A program made the translations under genes and the position numbers. The notes beneath the pieces were generated by a model, which saw only the letters and a list, made by a program, of their open reading frames with translations, was not told the origin of the DNA and made no database searches. A stretch of 50,947 nt of DNA from DASSJF01 sp035280345 (GTDB lineage: Bacteria; Sysuimicrobiota; Sysuimicrobiia; Sysuimicrobiales; Segetimicrobiaceae), in assembly GCA_035280345.1 (NCBI GenBank), contig DATEGA010000006.1, positions 1 through 50,947 on the forward strand, in the 5' to 3' direction. Below are positions 8,216-16,931 of this stretch, piece by piece (the stretch's first letter is position 1; each line of letters opens with the position of its first letter).

Positions 8216-9160
8216 ATGGGCCATCGCCGCGCCAGGCTCACGCCATTCGGGCGCTGGCTGCTGGCACATCGTGTCGATGAGTTGGCCTGGCCGGTGACGC
8301 AGGCAGCTGCCTCGTTGGGCATTTCTCGGCCGACGGCCCATAAGTGGCTGGCCCGTTGGCGCGCCGACGGACAAGCCGGCCTCGTGGATCGCTCTTCGCG
8401 CCCGCACTCGAGCCCTGGCAGGACGCCGACAATGCTCGAGGCCCGCATTCTCCGAGCGCGCCGGCGATTGAAGCTGGGCCCCCGGCGCTTGGCCCCGCTC
8501 CTCGGCGTGCCGCATGCTACGATCTCGGCCGTGCTGCAGCGCCATGGACTCTCGCGCTTGCGGGATGCTGATCGCGCGACCGGGGTCCCGATTCGGTACG
8601 TCCGCGAGCACCCCGGCGAGCTGATCCACCTGGACACCAAGATTTTGGGCCGTATTCCGCCCGGCGGCGGGCATCGACATCTGGGTCGGGCGGTCGTGCC
8701 CCACCACCATCGACACCGGCTGGGCTATGAGGTCCTCCACGTCGCAGTCGACGATGCGTCCCGCTTGGCGTTCGTGCAGTTGTTGCCAGACGACCGCGGC
8801 CCCACCGCCGCCCAGTTTCTGCTCGCAGCGGCCGCCTTCTATGCGGAACATGGGATCCGAGTCCAACGAGTCATGACCGACCGGGCGTTCAGCTACACGG
8901 TCGCACGGGCGTTTCGTCACGCTATCGGCACCCTGCGGCTGCGCCACAAAATCACTCGTCCGTATCGGCCGCAGACCAACGGCAAGGCGGAGCGCTTCAT
9001 CCAGACGCTCCTGGCCGAATGGGCCTACGTCCGGCTCTATCGCTCCAACGAGGAGCGCAATCAGGCACTTCCGAAGTGGCTCCGCTACTACAATCACTCG
9101 CGACCCCACACTGCCCTAGGAGGCAAGTGTCCCATTGCTGCGTGTAAACAACGTCCCTAG
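8216..9160 (+). CDS. IS481-family transposase
   Basis: 314 residues, full length for the family, with GGAGGTTCTC just before the ATG. The N-terminal helix-turn-helix region includes VTQAAASLGISRPTAHKWLAR. The DDE integrase core follows: first Asp in HLDTKILGR, second in RVMTDRAFSY, Glu in YRPQTNGKAERFIQTLL, and the terminal YNHSRPHTALGG. The frame is intact, so the element may be active. One oddity is RVMTDRAFSY, where the family usually has an Asn-Gly-Ser after the Asp. Transcription runs against the flanking operon. Confidence 0.92.
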   Translation: MGHRRARLTPFGRWLLAHRVDELAWPVTQAAASLGISRPTAHKWLARWRADGQAGLVDRSSRPHSSPGRTPTMLEARILRARRRLKLGPRRLAPLLGVPHATISAVLQRHGLSRLRDADRATGVPIRYVREHPGELIHLDTKILGRIPPGGGHRHLGRAVVPHHHRHRLGYEVLHVAVDDASRLAFVQLLPDDRGPTAAQFLLAAAAFYAEHGIRVQRVMTDRAFSYTVARAFRHAIGTLRLRHKITRPYRPQTNGKAERFIQTLLAEWAYVRLYRSNEERNQALPKWLRYYNHSRPHTALGGKCPIAACKQRP

Positions 9161-9169
9161 GCACTACAG
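9147..9169 (-). repeat. Right terminal inverted repeat of the IS481 element
   Basis: Complementary partner of 8130-8152. It includes the transposase stop codon (9158-9160). Confidence 0.85.
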
Positions 9170-9173
9170 CTAG
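9170..9173. repeat. Target-site duplication, right copy (CTAG)
   Basis: Second CTAG copy. On the minus strand its TAG is the stop codon of the M19 dipeptidase gene. Confidence 0.7.
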
Positions 9174-10267
9174 CGGCGGTCCACCGCGCCGCCCCACGCG
9201 CGCCGGAGCCAACCAATCCAATTACCGTGCATGACCGCCTCGATGTCGGCGGGCGGATAGCCGCGGCCGCTCAGCAGTCCCGCGATCTTCTGGAGATCGG
9301 CGATCGTGTCCAAGTCGTGCGCGAAGCCTTCGCGGCCGACGCCGCCGTCGAGGTCGCTGCCGATCCCAACGTGGCGCGCGCCGCCCGCGAGCTGGCAGAT
9401 ATGGTCGATGTGCGCGACGAGATCGGCGAGCTTCACGTGCTCGTTGCTGTCGCCGTTCCGCCAGCCCGGAATCATCTGCCAGCAGCCCGGGACCGTGCCG
9501 ATCACGCCGCCGCGGTCGACGAGCGCGCGGATCTGCTCGTCGGTGAGTTGTCGCTGGTGCGGATTGAGCGCCCGGCAGTTGTTGTGGCTTGCGTGCACCG
9601 GTCCGTCGTATCGCGAGAGGGCCTGCCAGAACGCCTCGTCCGAGCAGTGCGACAGGTCGAGGCTGATCCCGAGCCGCGCCATCTCCGAGAGCAGGGCGGG
9701 CCCTAGATCCGTCAGTCCTTCTTCGCACCCCGTGCCGCCGGCGTAGCGGCCGTGTCCAAAATGCGCCGGCCCCAGCAGGCGCAGGCCGCCGTCCCACCAC
9801 TCACGCAGCGTCGACGGCTCGAGGACCGGGTCGGCGCTCTCCATTGTGATGACCATGCCGAGCGGCGGGGGCGCGCCCGCTTCCTCGCCGGGATGGCGGA
9901 CGTCCCAATCGGTCCATTCCGCGACGTGCGCATCGAGTTGTGCCAGGTCGCGCACGATCCGAATGTGGCCCGCGCGCTCAAGGGCGTGGTAGTAGGCGAG
10001 ATGTCCCTTCCCGTGGGCGTTGGCCTGGATTGCCGTCGGATAGTCGATGCCGGGCTCCGGACGGCCGCTCGAGCGGGCGAGCACCGTGGTGAAGCAGAGC
10101 GCGACACGGCCCCGCCGCAGCTCAGGAAAGCCCACTGTGCCCTGCGCGCGCCCCGGGCCCTTCATGGCGCGCTCCTGGACGCGGACCGTGTAGGCGGAGC
10201 TCAACAGGTCGCGATTGCCTTGCAGCGCGTTGAGCGCCAGATCGAGATGGCTGTCGACAATCAGCAC
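9170..10267 (-). CDS. Membrane dipeptidase-like peptidase (family M19)
   Basis: 365 residues from a GTG start. M19 metal and catalytic landmarks are present: DSHLDLAL near the N-terminus, TMESADP, SLDLSHCSDEAFW, VHASHNNCRAL and GIGSDLDGGVG. Family enzymes are zinc hydrolases of dipeptides, often with D-configuration at the second residue, and some act on other small amides. There is no clear signal peptide, so it is likely cytosolic. It heads the minus-strand operon that continued into the lactonase before the IS481 insertion. A peptidase in a sugar-acid operon is unexpected; a non-peptide or conjugated substrate is possible. Confidence 0.88.
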   Translation of the reverse strand: MLIVDSHLDLALNALQGNRDLLSSAYTVRVQERAMKGPGRAQGTVGFPELRRGRVALCFTTVLARSSGRPEPGIDYPTAIQANAHGKGHLAYYHALERAGHIRIVRDLAQLDAHVAEWTDWDVRHPGEEAGAPPPLGMVITMESADPVLEPSTLREWWDGGLRLLGPAHFGHGRYAGGTGCEEGLTDLGPALLSEMARLGISLDLSHCSDEAFWQALSRYDGPVHASHNNCRALNPHQRQLTDEQIRALVDRGGVIGTVPGCWQMIPGWRNGDSNEHVKLADLVAHIDHICQLAGGARHVGIGSDLDGGVGREGFAHDLDTIADLQKIAGLLSGRGYPPADIEAVMHGNWIGWLRRAWGGAVDRR

Positions 10268-10423
10268 GGCGACCGATCTCCCTTCCGTCTTTCCTCAATG
10301 ATGCTGAGGTTCACGGACAAGCGGCACCGACACCTTCACCGTGGACGGCGCGTAGCGCCGGAGGAAAGGGTCGCCGGCGACCTGAATCCTGGAACGGCTC
10401 ACCGCACGGAGGCGACGCGCGTA
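10268..10423. promoter_or_regulatory. Divergent intergenic region of the sugar-acid locus
   Basis: 156 bases separate the dipeptidase GTG (minus) from the FAH-family ATG (plus), so promoters for both arms should lie here. I see GGAGG before the plus-strand start, but no confident -35/-10 pair and no long operator palindrome. Confidence 0.5.
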
Positions 10424-11356
10424 ATGAAAATTCTCACATTTGCGACGCAGGCCGGACACGAGCAACTCGGGGTGCTGGGCCGGAGCGGCATCGTGGATCT
10501 TGCGGCCGCGGCGCAGGCGCGCAACGCAAAAGACGCCGGGCGCGTCACTGATGCGCTTGCGCTGCTGCAGGCCGGCGAGGCCGGCCGCGCGCTCGCGCGC
10601 GAACTTGCCGATTGGGCGTCCGACCGCCCTGATGCAGGCTTCGTCCTCGCACCGGGGACGATCCGGCTGCTTTCCCCGGTGCCGCGCCCGCCAAAGATCT
10701 TGTGCATGGCGGGCAACTATGCCGAGCACTGGCGGGAAGGCGGCCTGAACGCTCCGGTAAAGCAGCGATCGGCGCCGGAGATTTTCATCAAGCCCGTGAC
10801 GACGATCGTCGGCCCGGAGGCGTCGATCCGTCTGCCCGGCCCGATCTGTACCGCGGTAGATTACGAGGGCGAGCTCGCCGCCGTGATCGGCCGCACGGCG
10901 AAGAATGTGTCCCCCGACCGGGCGCTGGACTTCGTCGCCGGCTACGCGAACTTCAACGACGTCTCCGGGCGCCGCTTGACCGTCGACGTTCCCCGCGAAG
11001 AGACGCCGCGGAGCCGGTACTTCGATTGGTCGAACGGCAAATGGTTCGACACGTTCGGGCCGCTTGGCCCCTACCTCGTTGCGGACGAAATCGCCGACCC
11101 GCAGGCGCTTCCGGTGCAGACCCGTGTGAACGGCGAGACGCGGCAGGACGGGACGACGGCCGACATGATCTGGACCGTCGCCGAGCTTGTGGCGTGGATC
11201 AGCCGGTTCGTCACGCTCGAGCCCGGCGACGTGGTCGCCACGGGAACCCCTTCGGGGGTCGGCTCTTCCACCGGTACCTTCTTGCGGCCCGGCGACACCG
11301 TCGAGGTGGAAGTCGGCGGCCTGGGCGTACTCCGAAACACCGTCGCTTTCGCCTAG
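10424..11356 (+). CDS. Fumarylacetoacetate hydrolase-family protein (diketo-acid hydrolase or dehydratase)
   Basis: 310 residues; the ATG at 10424 is preceded by GGAGG. The leading domain is followed by the FAH core: LCMAGNYAEHW, EIFIKPVTTIVGPE, VDYEGELAAVIGR (metal-binding Glu pair), GYANFNDVSGR, KWFDTFGPLGPYL, RVNGETRQDG and VVATGTPSGVG. Bacterial relatives cleave or dehydrate 2-keto-3-deoxy or 2,4-diketo sugar acids, which suits a step after the enolase-superfamily dehydratase. Its TAG stop shares one base with the next GTG start, so the next gene is likely coupled. Exact substrate unknown. Confidence 0.88.
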   Translation: MKILTFATQAGHEQLGVLGRSGIVDLAAAAQARNAKDAGRVTDALALLQAGEAGRALARELADWASDRPDAGFVLAPGTIRLLSPVPRPPKILCMAGNYAEHWREGGLNAPVKQRSAPEIFIKPVTTIVGPEASIRLPGPICTAVDYEGELAAVIGRTAKNVSPDRALDFVAGYANFNDVSGRRLTVDVPREETPRSRYFDWSNGKWFDTFGPLGPYLVADEIADPQALPVQTRVNGETRQDGTTADMIWTVAELVAWISRFVTLEPGDVVATGTPSGVGSSTGTFLRPGDTVEVEVGGLGVLRNTVAFA

Positions 11357-12414
11357 TGACCTACCGCGCCGCGATCATCGGCCTGTCCGAAATCGGAGCG
11401 GCCCCGAGCCGGGGCGCTCCCGACCCCCTCCTTGGGGAGGTTCAGCCTCATTCCCACGCGGCCGCCTACGCCGCGATCTCCCGGACGGCCGTCGTCGCAG
11501 TGTGCGACACGGCGCCAGACGTGTTGGAGCGCTTTCAGCGGCAGTGGCGGCGGGCGTTTCCAGACGCTCGTCCGTATGCCGATTATCGCGAAATGTTCGC
11601 ACGGGAGCGCATCGATCTACTGAGCGTGGCGACTCCCGACGATCGCCACGCGCAGATTGTGCTCGACGCGGTCGCATCAGGCGTTCGGGGAATCCTGTGC
11701 GAGAAACCGGTCGCGACGACCCTCACCGAAGCCGACCAAATGATCGCCGCGTGCGCGGAACGCCGGATTCCCCTGCTGATCAACCATACGCGGCGCTGGT
11801 TCCCGGAATTCGTCGAGGCGCGGCGCCTGATCAATTCCGGAGCGATCGGGCCGCTCCACCGCATTGTCGCGATCCACGGCGGGCCGCGCGCGATGCTGTT
11901 CCGCATGGGGACGCATCTCGTCGATACGGTGTGCTTCTTCGCCGGCTCCGACCCAGTGTGGGTCACCGGTGAGCTGGATGACGAACACCGCAACTACGGC
12001 CCCCGCTACCGCGGCGACGGCGGGAGGGACGCGGCGACAGACCCGGGATACAGCGCCTCGATCCGCTTTCAGAACGGTATGCGCGCGTTCCTGACGGCGT
12101 CGAAGCGGACGATGTACACGTTCGAGATCGATCTGCTCGGGGCCACCGGACGTATTCGAGTCGGCGCGCACGCCGGCGAGGTCTGGCGCGTCCTAGACGA
12201 CGGCATTCCGGCGTTGCGCCCGCTGCGCGCGCCGTACACGACGCGCGCGGACATGGGCGCGGCGGTCGAGGAGCTGCTGGGTCTCGTGGAACACGGGGGC
12301 CGCGGGTCGTCGACCGGTGAGGACGGACGCCGCGCGCTCTCGATCTTGCTCGCGATTCTCCAATCGAACGACGCGGGCGGAGCGCCGGTGTCGTTCCCGG
12401 TTCGAGACCGGTAG
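11356..12414 (+). CDS. Gfo/Idh/MocA-family oxidoreductase
   Basis: 352 residues from a GTG overlapping the previous stop (TAGTG). The nucleotide-binding start AAIIGLSEIGA is less canonical than GxGxxG. Then come VATPDDRHAQ, LCEKPVATTL (the EKP catalytic motif) and INHTRRWFPEF, with MGTHLVDTVCF and DLLGATGRIRVG in the C-terminal domain. Members are NAD(P)-dependent sugar dehydrogenases or epimerases. It is one of three such enzymes in the locus; their individual steps cannot be assigned. Confidence 0.82.
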   Translation: MTYRAAIIGLSEIGAAPSRGAPDPLLGEVQPHSHAAAYAAISRTAVVAVCDTAPDVLERFQRQWRRAFPDARPYADYREMFARERIDLLSVATPDDRHAQIVLDAVASGVRGILCEKPVATTLTEADQMIAACAERRIPLLINHTRRWFPEFVEARRLINSGAIGPLHRIVAIHGGPRAMLFRMGTHLVDTVCFFAGSDPVWVTGELDDEHRNYGPRYRGDGGRDAATDPGYSASIRFQNGMRAFLTASKRTMYTFEIDLLGATGRIRVGAHAGEVWRVLDDGIPALRPLRAPYTTRADMGAAVEELLGLVEHGGRGSSTGEDGRRALSILLAILQSNDAGGAPVSFPVRDR

Positions 12415-12424
12415 CGGCGTTCCG

Positions 12425-13519
12425 ATGCGGATCGGGGCCGGCATGATCGGGCTCACACACCCCCATTCGGCCGGTCACCTCCGCACCCTGGACGCGTTGG
12501 AGCAAATCGGCGATGTTGTACTGTACGATCCCGATCCCACGGCGCGCGCCGCGGGACCGGAGATGAGCCGCAAAGTGCGAGCCGTCGACGCCGACCTTCG
12601 CGCGTTGCTGGCGCGCCCGGACGTCTCGGTGGTCGTGATTGCTCTGCCAAACGACCAGGCATGCGGCGCGATCGTGGAGGCCGCGCGGGCGGGGAAGCAC
12701 ATCATTTGCGAGAAGCCGTGCGGCCGGTCCGGGGCCGAATTCCGGCCGGCTGCGGACGCCATCGCGCGCCACGGCGTAGGGTTCACGGTCTGCTACGTCT
12801 GGCGGGCCCATCCGGCCGTCCAGCGCATGCGCGAGCTGGTGCAGATGGGCGCGGTGGGGCGCCTCGTTTCCGCGGAGCTCAGGATGGTCACGTCACAGGT
12901 GGGGTTCCGCGACCCGCGCCACTGGCTCTTCAAACGCGCGGCGGCCGGCGGAGGAATTTTCTCATGGCTCGGGTGTCACTGGCTCGACGCGCTTCGATAC
13001 ATCGCCGGCCAGGAGGTGCGCGCGGCGAGCGCGATGGTCGGAAACGTCGGCGGCGAGGCGATCGACGTGGAAGACGTCGGCATCGCGGGTTTGCGCCTTT
13101 CCGGAGGCGCGCTCGCGAGCCTTTACGCCGGCTACCTGCTGCCGTTCGGCCGGCCTGGGTACGAGGGCGCGACGTTCGATTACGGCATGATCTTTCGGGG
13201 GGAGGCCGGAACAGTGGACTATCGGCGATCGGGCGATGAGCACCACGTCACGCTCCGCCGCGCCGCATCGGGACGGCCCAATCCGGAGCGCGGCTCCGCC
13301 GCGTTGGAGGAGGTGGATCGTTACGTGCTGGCACCCGAGCCGGTGTACGGCGGAGTGCCGGGTCTGCGGTTCGTTGAGACTTTCCTGCGGGGCATAGACG
13401 ACGGCAGCCGCGCGAGCTTCGCGTCCGCGGACGACGCGCTTCAGGTGCTGACGATCCTTGACGCCATCTACCTCTCCGCTCAAACCGGCAAAGCCGTGGA
13501 GCTCGCGGGCTCAGACTGA
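12425..13519 (+). CDS. Gfo/Idh/MocA-family oxidoreductase
   Basis: 364 residues from the ATG at 12425, 10 bases after the previous stop. It opens MRIGAGMIGLTHPHSAGHL, a variant dinucleotide fold typical of a Gfo/Idh subgroup with Thr-His-Pro-His. It has ICEKPCGRS, YVWRAHPAVQRMRELV and WLGCHWLDALRYIAG, then a C-terminal beta-sheet domain. Probably a dehydrogenase in the same sugar pathway. The last 9 bases overlap, tail to tail, the end of the convergent permease gene at 13511. Confidence 0.82.
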   Translation: MRIGAGMIGLTHPHSAGHLRTLDALEQIGDVVLYDPDPTARAAGPEMSRKVRAVDADLRALLARPDVSVVVIALPNDQACGAIVEAARAGKHIICEKPCGRSGAEFRPAADAIARHGVGFTVCYVWRAHPAVQRMRELVQMGAVGRLVSAELRMVTSQVGFRDPRHWLFKRAAAGGGIFSWLGCHWLDALRYIAGQEVRAASAMVGNVGGEAIDVEDVGIAGLRLSGGALASLYAGYLLPFGRPGYEGATFDYGMIFRGEAGTVDYRRSGDEHHVTLRRAASGRPNPERGSAALEEVDRYVLAPEPVYGGVPGLRFVETFLRGIDDGSRASFASADDALQVLTILDAIYLSAQTGKAVELAGSD

Positions 13520-14368
13520 CCGCACCTGCTGAGGATCGAGGGCGTCCCGCAGGCCGTCGGCAAAGAAATTCATCCCCAGGACGACCAGCGTGATGGCGAG
13601 GCCCGGAAACAAAGCGTACGTGGCAGACCGGCCCAGGTAGCCTTGTGCCGCGCTCAGCATGTTCCCCCACGACGGGGCGGGCGGCCGGCTCCCGAGGCCC
13701 AGAAAGCTGAGCGCTGCCTCCACGAGGATCGCATCGGGCGCCGCGATCGCCATCTGAACGATAAGCGGCGCCACGCAGCCCGGGAGCACGTGGGCCCGCA
13801 TGATCCGTCCGTCGGAACAGCCCACGGCGCGGGCCGCGGCGACAAAGTCCTGTCCTCGGAGCGACAGCGTAATCGCGCGTACGAGTCTGGAGAAGATCGG
13901 GATGTTAATCGCGGCGATTGCGAGGGCACCGTTGATCCAGCCCGGGCCCAGCACGGCCACGATCCCGATCGCCAGAAAGACCGCGGGGAACGCGAGCAGC
14001 GTGTCCCACAGGCGCATGACCACCGCATCCGGCCAGCCGCCCGTGTAGCCGGCGAGAAGACCGGTGGCGGATCCTACGGCCGCGGCCAGGACAACCACCA
14101 ACAGTCCGGCGCCGAGCGAGGGCCGCGCGCCGTACAGCACGCGGCTCAAGATGTCACGGCCGAGCTCGTCGGTCCCGAACCAGTAGGCCGGCGAGGGCGG
14201 CGCGAGTTGGGCCGCGAGGTGGATCTGCGCGGGATCGTAGGGGCTGACGTAGGGGCAGAAGACGGCGGCGAGCACGAGCGCGGCCAGGACCACCACTCCA
14301 AAGCTGCCTTTCCGGTGACGGAGCAGCCGGCCGATGACGGTTGCCGCCCGGCCGCCGCCCGCCCGCAT
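13511..14368 (-). CDS. Peptide/nickel-type ABC transporter permease (DppC-like)
   Basis: 285 residues. DppC hallmarks: an N-terminal span (GVVVLAALVLAAVFCPYVSPYDP), the PAYWFGTDELGRDILSRV motif, and the cytoplasmic loop AARAVGCSDGRIMRAHVLPG. The late SFLGLGSRPPAPSWGNML segment is diagnostic. It pairs with the DppB-like permease 8 bases upstream. It is the last gene of the minus-strand block; no DppD/DppF ATPases follow, because a convergent gene ends here. Confidence 0.92.
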   Translation of the reverse strand: MRAGGGRAATVIGRLLRHRKGSFGVVVLAALVLAAVFCPYVSPYDPAQIHLAAQLAPPSPAYWFGTDELGRDILSRVLYGARPSLGAGLLVVVLAAAVGSATGLLAGYTGGWPDAVVMRLWDTLLAFPAVFLAIGIVAVLGPGWINGALAIAAINIPIFSRLVRAITLSLRGQDFVAAARAVGCSDGRIMRAHVLPGCVAPLIVQMAIAAPDAILVEAALSFLGLGSRPPAPSWGNMLSAAQGYLGRSATYALFPGLAITLVVLGMNFFADGLRDALDPQQVRSV

Positions 14369-14376
14369 CGCGACCC

Positions 14377-15330
14377 CTACCTGGCCTCCCCCATCTTGAC
14401 GCGTGGGTCGAGGTACGCGTAGGAGATATCAACGATCGTGTTCGCGACGAGAAAGATGAGTACCACCAGCATGAGGGCTGCCTGGACCATCGGATAGTCG
14501 CGGTTCAAGATCGATGTCACGACCAGCCGGCCGATCCCCGGATACGCGAACACCGCCTCGGTGATGAGCGCGCCGCCGAGGAGCCGGCCGAACTGGATGC
14601 CGAGAATGGTCACGACCGGAATGAGCGCGTTCCGCAGCGCATGGCGGATCACGACGCTGCGCTCGCCGAGCCCCTTCGCCCGCGCGGTGCGGATGTAGTG
14701 CGCCGTGAGCACCTCGAGCATCGCCGTGCGGACGAAACGCGAGAAGACCGAGAGATTCGAGACCGCGACGGTCACGACGGGTAGGACAAGATACCGCAGC
14801 GCCGCGAGGGGAGGCGCGCCAGACTCGGCGACGCCGGACGGCGGGAGCCATCCCAGCGTTACGCTGAAGAGCAGAATGAGCAAGATGCCGAGCCAAAAGC
14901 TCGGAACGGCCAGGCCCAACGAGGCCAGCCCCGTGAAGACGAGATCCGCCGGCCGATTCTGCCGGAGGGCAGCAAGGATGCCTATCGCGAAGCCGATGAG
15001 CACCGAGACGGCGAGGGCGCCGGCGGTCAGACGGAGCGTGTAGGGAAAGGCCTGCAGAACCAGCCTGGCCACGGGCTGGTCGTTCACCTGAGAGCGTCCC
15101 AGGTCGAGCCGGAGCACGTGCGTCATCCAGATGGCGTACCGGACGGGCACCGGCCGGTCCAGGCCGAGCCGCGCGCGTTCCTGTGCGACCTCATCCGGTG
15201 TCGCCTGCGTGCCCAGCATCATGCGGACGGGGTCGCCCGGTGCCAGCGTGATGATCGCGAAGATGACGAGCGACGCCAGGAAGAGCGTCGGGACGACGAG
15301 CACGAGCCGCCGGACCAGGAACCCCTGCAC
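14377..15330 (-). CDS. Peptide/nickel-type ABC transporter permease (DppB-like)
   Basis: 317 residues with six spans. DppB features: the start GFLVRRLVLVVPTLFLASLV, APGDPVRMMLGTQATPDEV, RLGLDRPVPVRYAIWM, the loop TARAKGLGERSVVIRHALRN and the ending VFAYPGIGRLVVTSILNRDYP. It forms a heterodimer channel with the DppC-like protein downstream and receives substrate from the family-5 binding protein upstream. The start lies 9 bases after that gene's stop. Confidence 0.92.
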   Translation of the reverse strand: MQGFLVRRLVLVVPTLFLASLVIFAIITLAPGDPVRMMLGTQATPDEVAQERARLGLDRPVPVRYAIWMTHVLRLDLGRSQVNDQPVARLVLQAFPYTLRLTAGALAVSVLIGFAIGILAALRQNRPADLVFTGLASLGLAVPSFWLGILLILLFSVTLGWLPPSGVAESGAPPLAALRYLVLPVVTVAVSNLSVFSRFVRTAMLEVLTAHYIRTARAKGLGERSVVIRHALRNALIPVVTILGIQFGRLLGGALITEAVFAYPGIGRLVVTSILNRDYPMVQAALMLVVLIFLVANTIVDISYAYLDPRVKMGEAR

Positions 15331-15339
15331 CAGCGCGGC

Positions 15340-16920
15340 CTACGCCGCGAGCCAGGCGCGGGCGAGGAAGAGGTTGCCGTTGAGGTCGATGTCCACGTCC
15401 TGTAGACGCGCCGTCTGTCCCCAGATGCGCGGGTTCGTGGCGATCTGAATCATGAAGCAGTCGTTGACGACGATCTCGTTCGCGAGTTGATACAGGTTCT
15501 TTCGCCGGTTCACGTTCGTTTCGATCGCAGCGTCGGCGAGCAACCGCTCCAGCTGCGGGTTCCGGTATCCATAGACATTGTGCTCGTCGCCCCGATAGGA
15601 CAGCTGGGTGTTGAAGAAGATGGCCGGATCGCGGGTCGTCCGCGCGTTGATCCACGGGTGGATGGCGAAGCCCCGCAGATCCGCGGCGCCGCCGATGTCG
15701 TAGAATTGCGCGTTCTCCACCTCGTTAATCGTCAGCCGGACGCCGATCTTGGCGAGGTCCGACTGCCAGATGAGGCTGAACAGCTTCATCTGCGGCCAGG
15801 CGGCCGTCGTGTTGATGGTGATTTCGAGATTCCGGACGCCGGCCTGCTCGAGGAGCGCGGAGGCTTTCTGCAGGTTGAAGGGGTGCGCCATCACCAAATT
15901 CGCGCGGTACGCCAGCGAGGATGAACTGTAGAATGGCGACGTGATCGGCCGCGAGACCCCGAAGAACGCGGTCTGCGCCATTCCCGCGCGATTCAATGAG
16001 TAGGACAGGGCCTGGCGGACGGCCGTCGTGTCGAAGGGGGGTTTCCGGACGTTGACGATGAGATTGAACACGCTGCCTGAATTCTCGTTGGCGACGACAG
16101 CGTAGGTCTTGTCACTGCGCAGCGGCGCGACGTCGGCCAGGCTCGAGATGAGCACGTCGTCGACGGCATGCGCGCGTAGGTTCGGGACCAGCGTCTCGGC
16201 CTGCGCCAGGCGCTTGAACATGAACTGGTTCAGGTAGGGGCGGCCCTTCTGCCAGTAGTCCGCGCTGCGCACGTACCGCGCGTACTGGTTGGGAACCCAT
16301 TCCACCATCTTGAACGGGCCGGTGCCGGCCGGGACCTTCTTTAGGAACCGCGCATCCGACGGGTCGTCGATGCGGACGGCAAACCAGTAGTCCAGAATGT
16401 CGGTCATATAGGGCACCGGTTTGTCGAACGCGATCTCGAGGGTGAGACGGTCGGGCGCCCGCACTTCTTTCGCCGGAGACATCAGCCCCTGGATCTTCTG
16501 CGCGCCGTAGTACTTGGCGATCGTCGGATCTTTCAGGTAGCCGAAGGCCGTAACGTAGTCCTGGGCCGCGAACGGCTTCCCGTCGTGCCACTTGACGTTG
16601 TCCCGCAGCTTCAGGCGGATCGACCGCTTGTCGGAAGCGATCTGCCAGGACTCCGCCAGATCGGGGTACTCCTTGCCCTGGCCGTCCTTCCACAGCAGCC
16701 GGGAAAAGACCTGATCGTACATCTCGAAGTCAACCGCGCTGAACCCCCAGGGATTGAAGTCGTTGAAGTCGCCGGCCTCGGCGTAGTTCAGCGTTCCACC
16801 CGTAACCGGCCCCGCTGCCGCGGCGGCGCGGAGGGAGCCGCCGGGCACTGCCGCGACGGCGGCGGCCGCCGTCACCTTCGCGACCGAATCGATGAACCCG
16901 CGACGCGTCATCCCTCTCAT
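15340..16920 (-). CDS. Family-5 solute-binding protein (peptide/nickel/opine type)
   Basis: 526 residues from the ATG at 16920, with GAGAGGTG upstream; a GTG two codons earlier is possible. The N-terminus MRGMTRRGFIDSVAKV is a Tat signal followed by an Ala-rich hydrophobic core. Family-5 markers: YDQVFSRLLWKDGQGKEYPD (the dipeptide-binding signature region), LKLRDNVKWHDGKPF, AGTGPFKMVEW, and DTTAVRQALSYSLNRAGM. It is the receptor for the DppBC-like permeases. Substrate may be a peptide, opine or amide, given the creatininase- and MlrC-like hydrolases just upstream. Confidence 0.92.
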   Translation of the reverse strand: MRGMTRRGFIDSVAKVTAAAAVAAVPGGSLRAAAAAGPVTGGTLNYAEAGDFNDFNPWGFSAVDFEMYDQVFSRLLWKDGQGKEYPDLAESWQIASDKRSIRLKLRDNVKWHDGKPFAAQDYVTAFGYLKDPTIAKYYGAQKIQGLMSPAKEVRAPDRLTLEIAFDKPVPYMTDILDYWFAVRIDDPSDARFLKKVPAGTGPFKMVEWVPNQYARYVRSADYWQKGRPYLNQFMFKRLAQAETLVPNLRAHAVDDVLISSLADVAPLRSDKTYAVVANENSGSVFNLIVNVRKPPFDTTAVRQALSYSLNRAGMAQTAFFGVSRPITSPFYSSSSLAYRANLVMAHPFNLQKASALLEQAGVRNLEITINTTAAWPQMKLFSLIWQSDLAKIGVRLTINEVENAQFYDIGGAADLRGFAIHPWINARTTRDPAIFFNTQLSYRGDEHNVYGYRNPQLERLLADAAIETNVNRRKNLYQLANEIVVNDCFMIQIATNPRIWGQTARLQDVDIDLNGNLFLARAWLAA

Positions 16921-16931
16921 CAACACACCTC

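Larger units (their letters stand above)
8129..9169 (+). mobile_element. IS481-family insertion sequence, apparently complete
   Basis: About 1.04 kb, bounded by terminal inverted repeats (20 of 23 matching) that open with TGTAGTGCCTAG and flanked by a duplicated CTAG target. The single transposase gene fills nearly the whole element and its stop codon lies inside the right terminal repeat. IS481 is known to prefer NCTAGN targets, which matches. The insertion lies exactly at the stop codon of the dipeptidase gene (TAG within CTAG) and just upstream of the lactonase gene, so it disrupts neither coding sequence. Exact ends are uncertain by 1-2 bases because the flank and element share sequence. 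Confidence 0.85.

Noticed and set aside
13511..13519. Nine-base tail-to-tail overlap of two convergent genes
   Set aside because: Common in compact genomes; both stops are well supported, so not treated as an anomaly.
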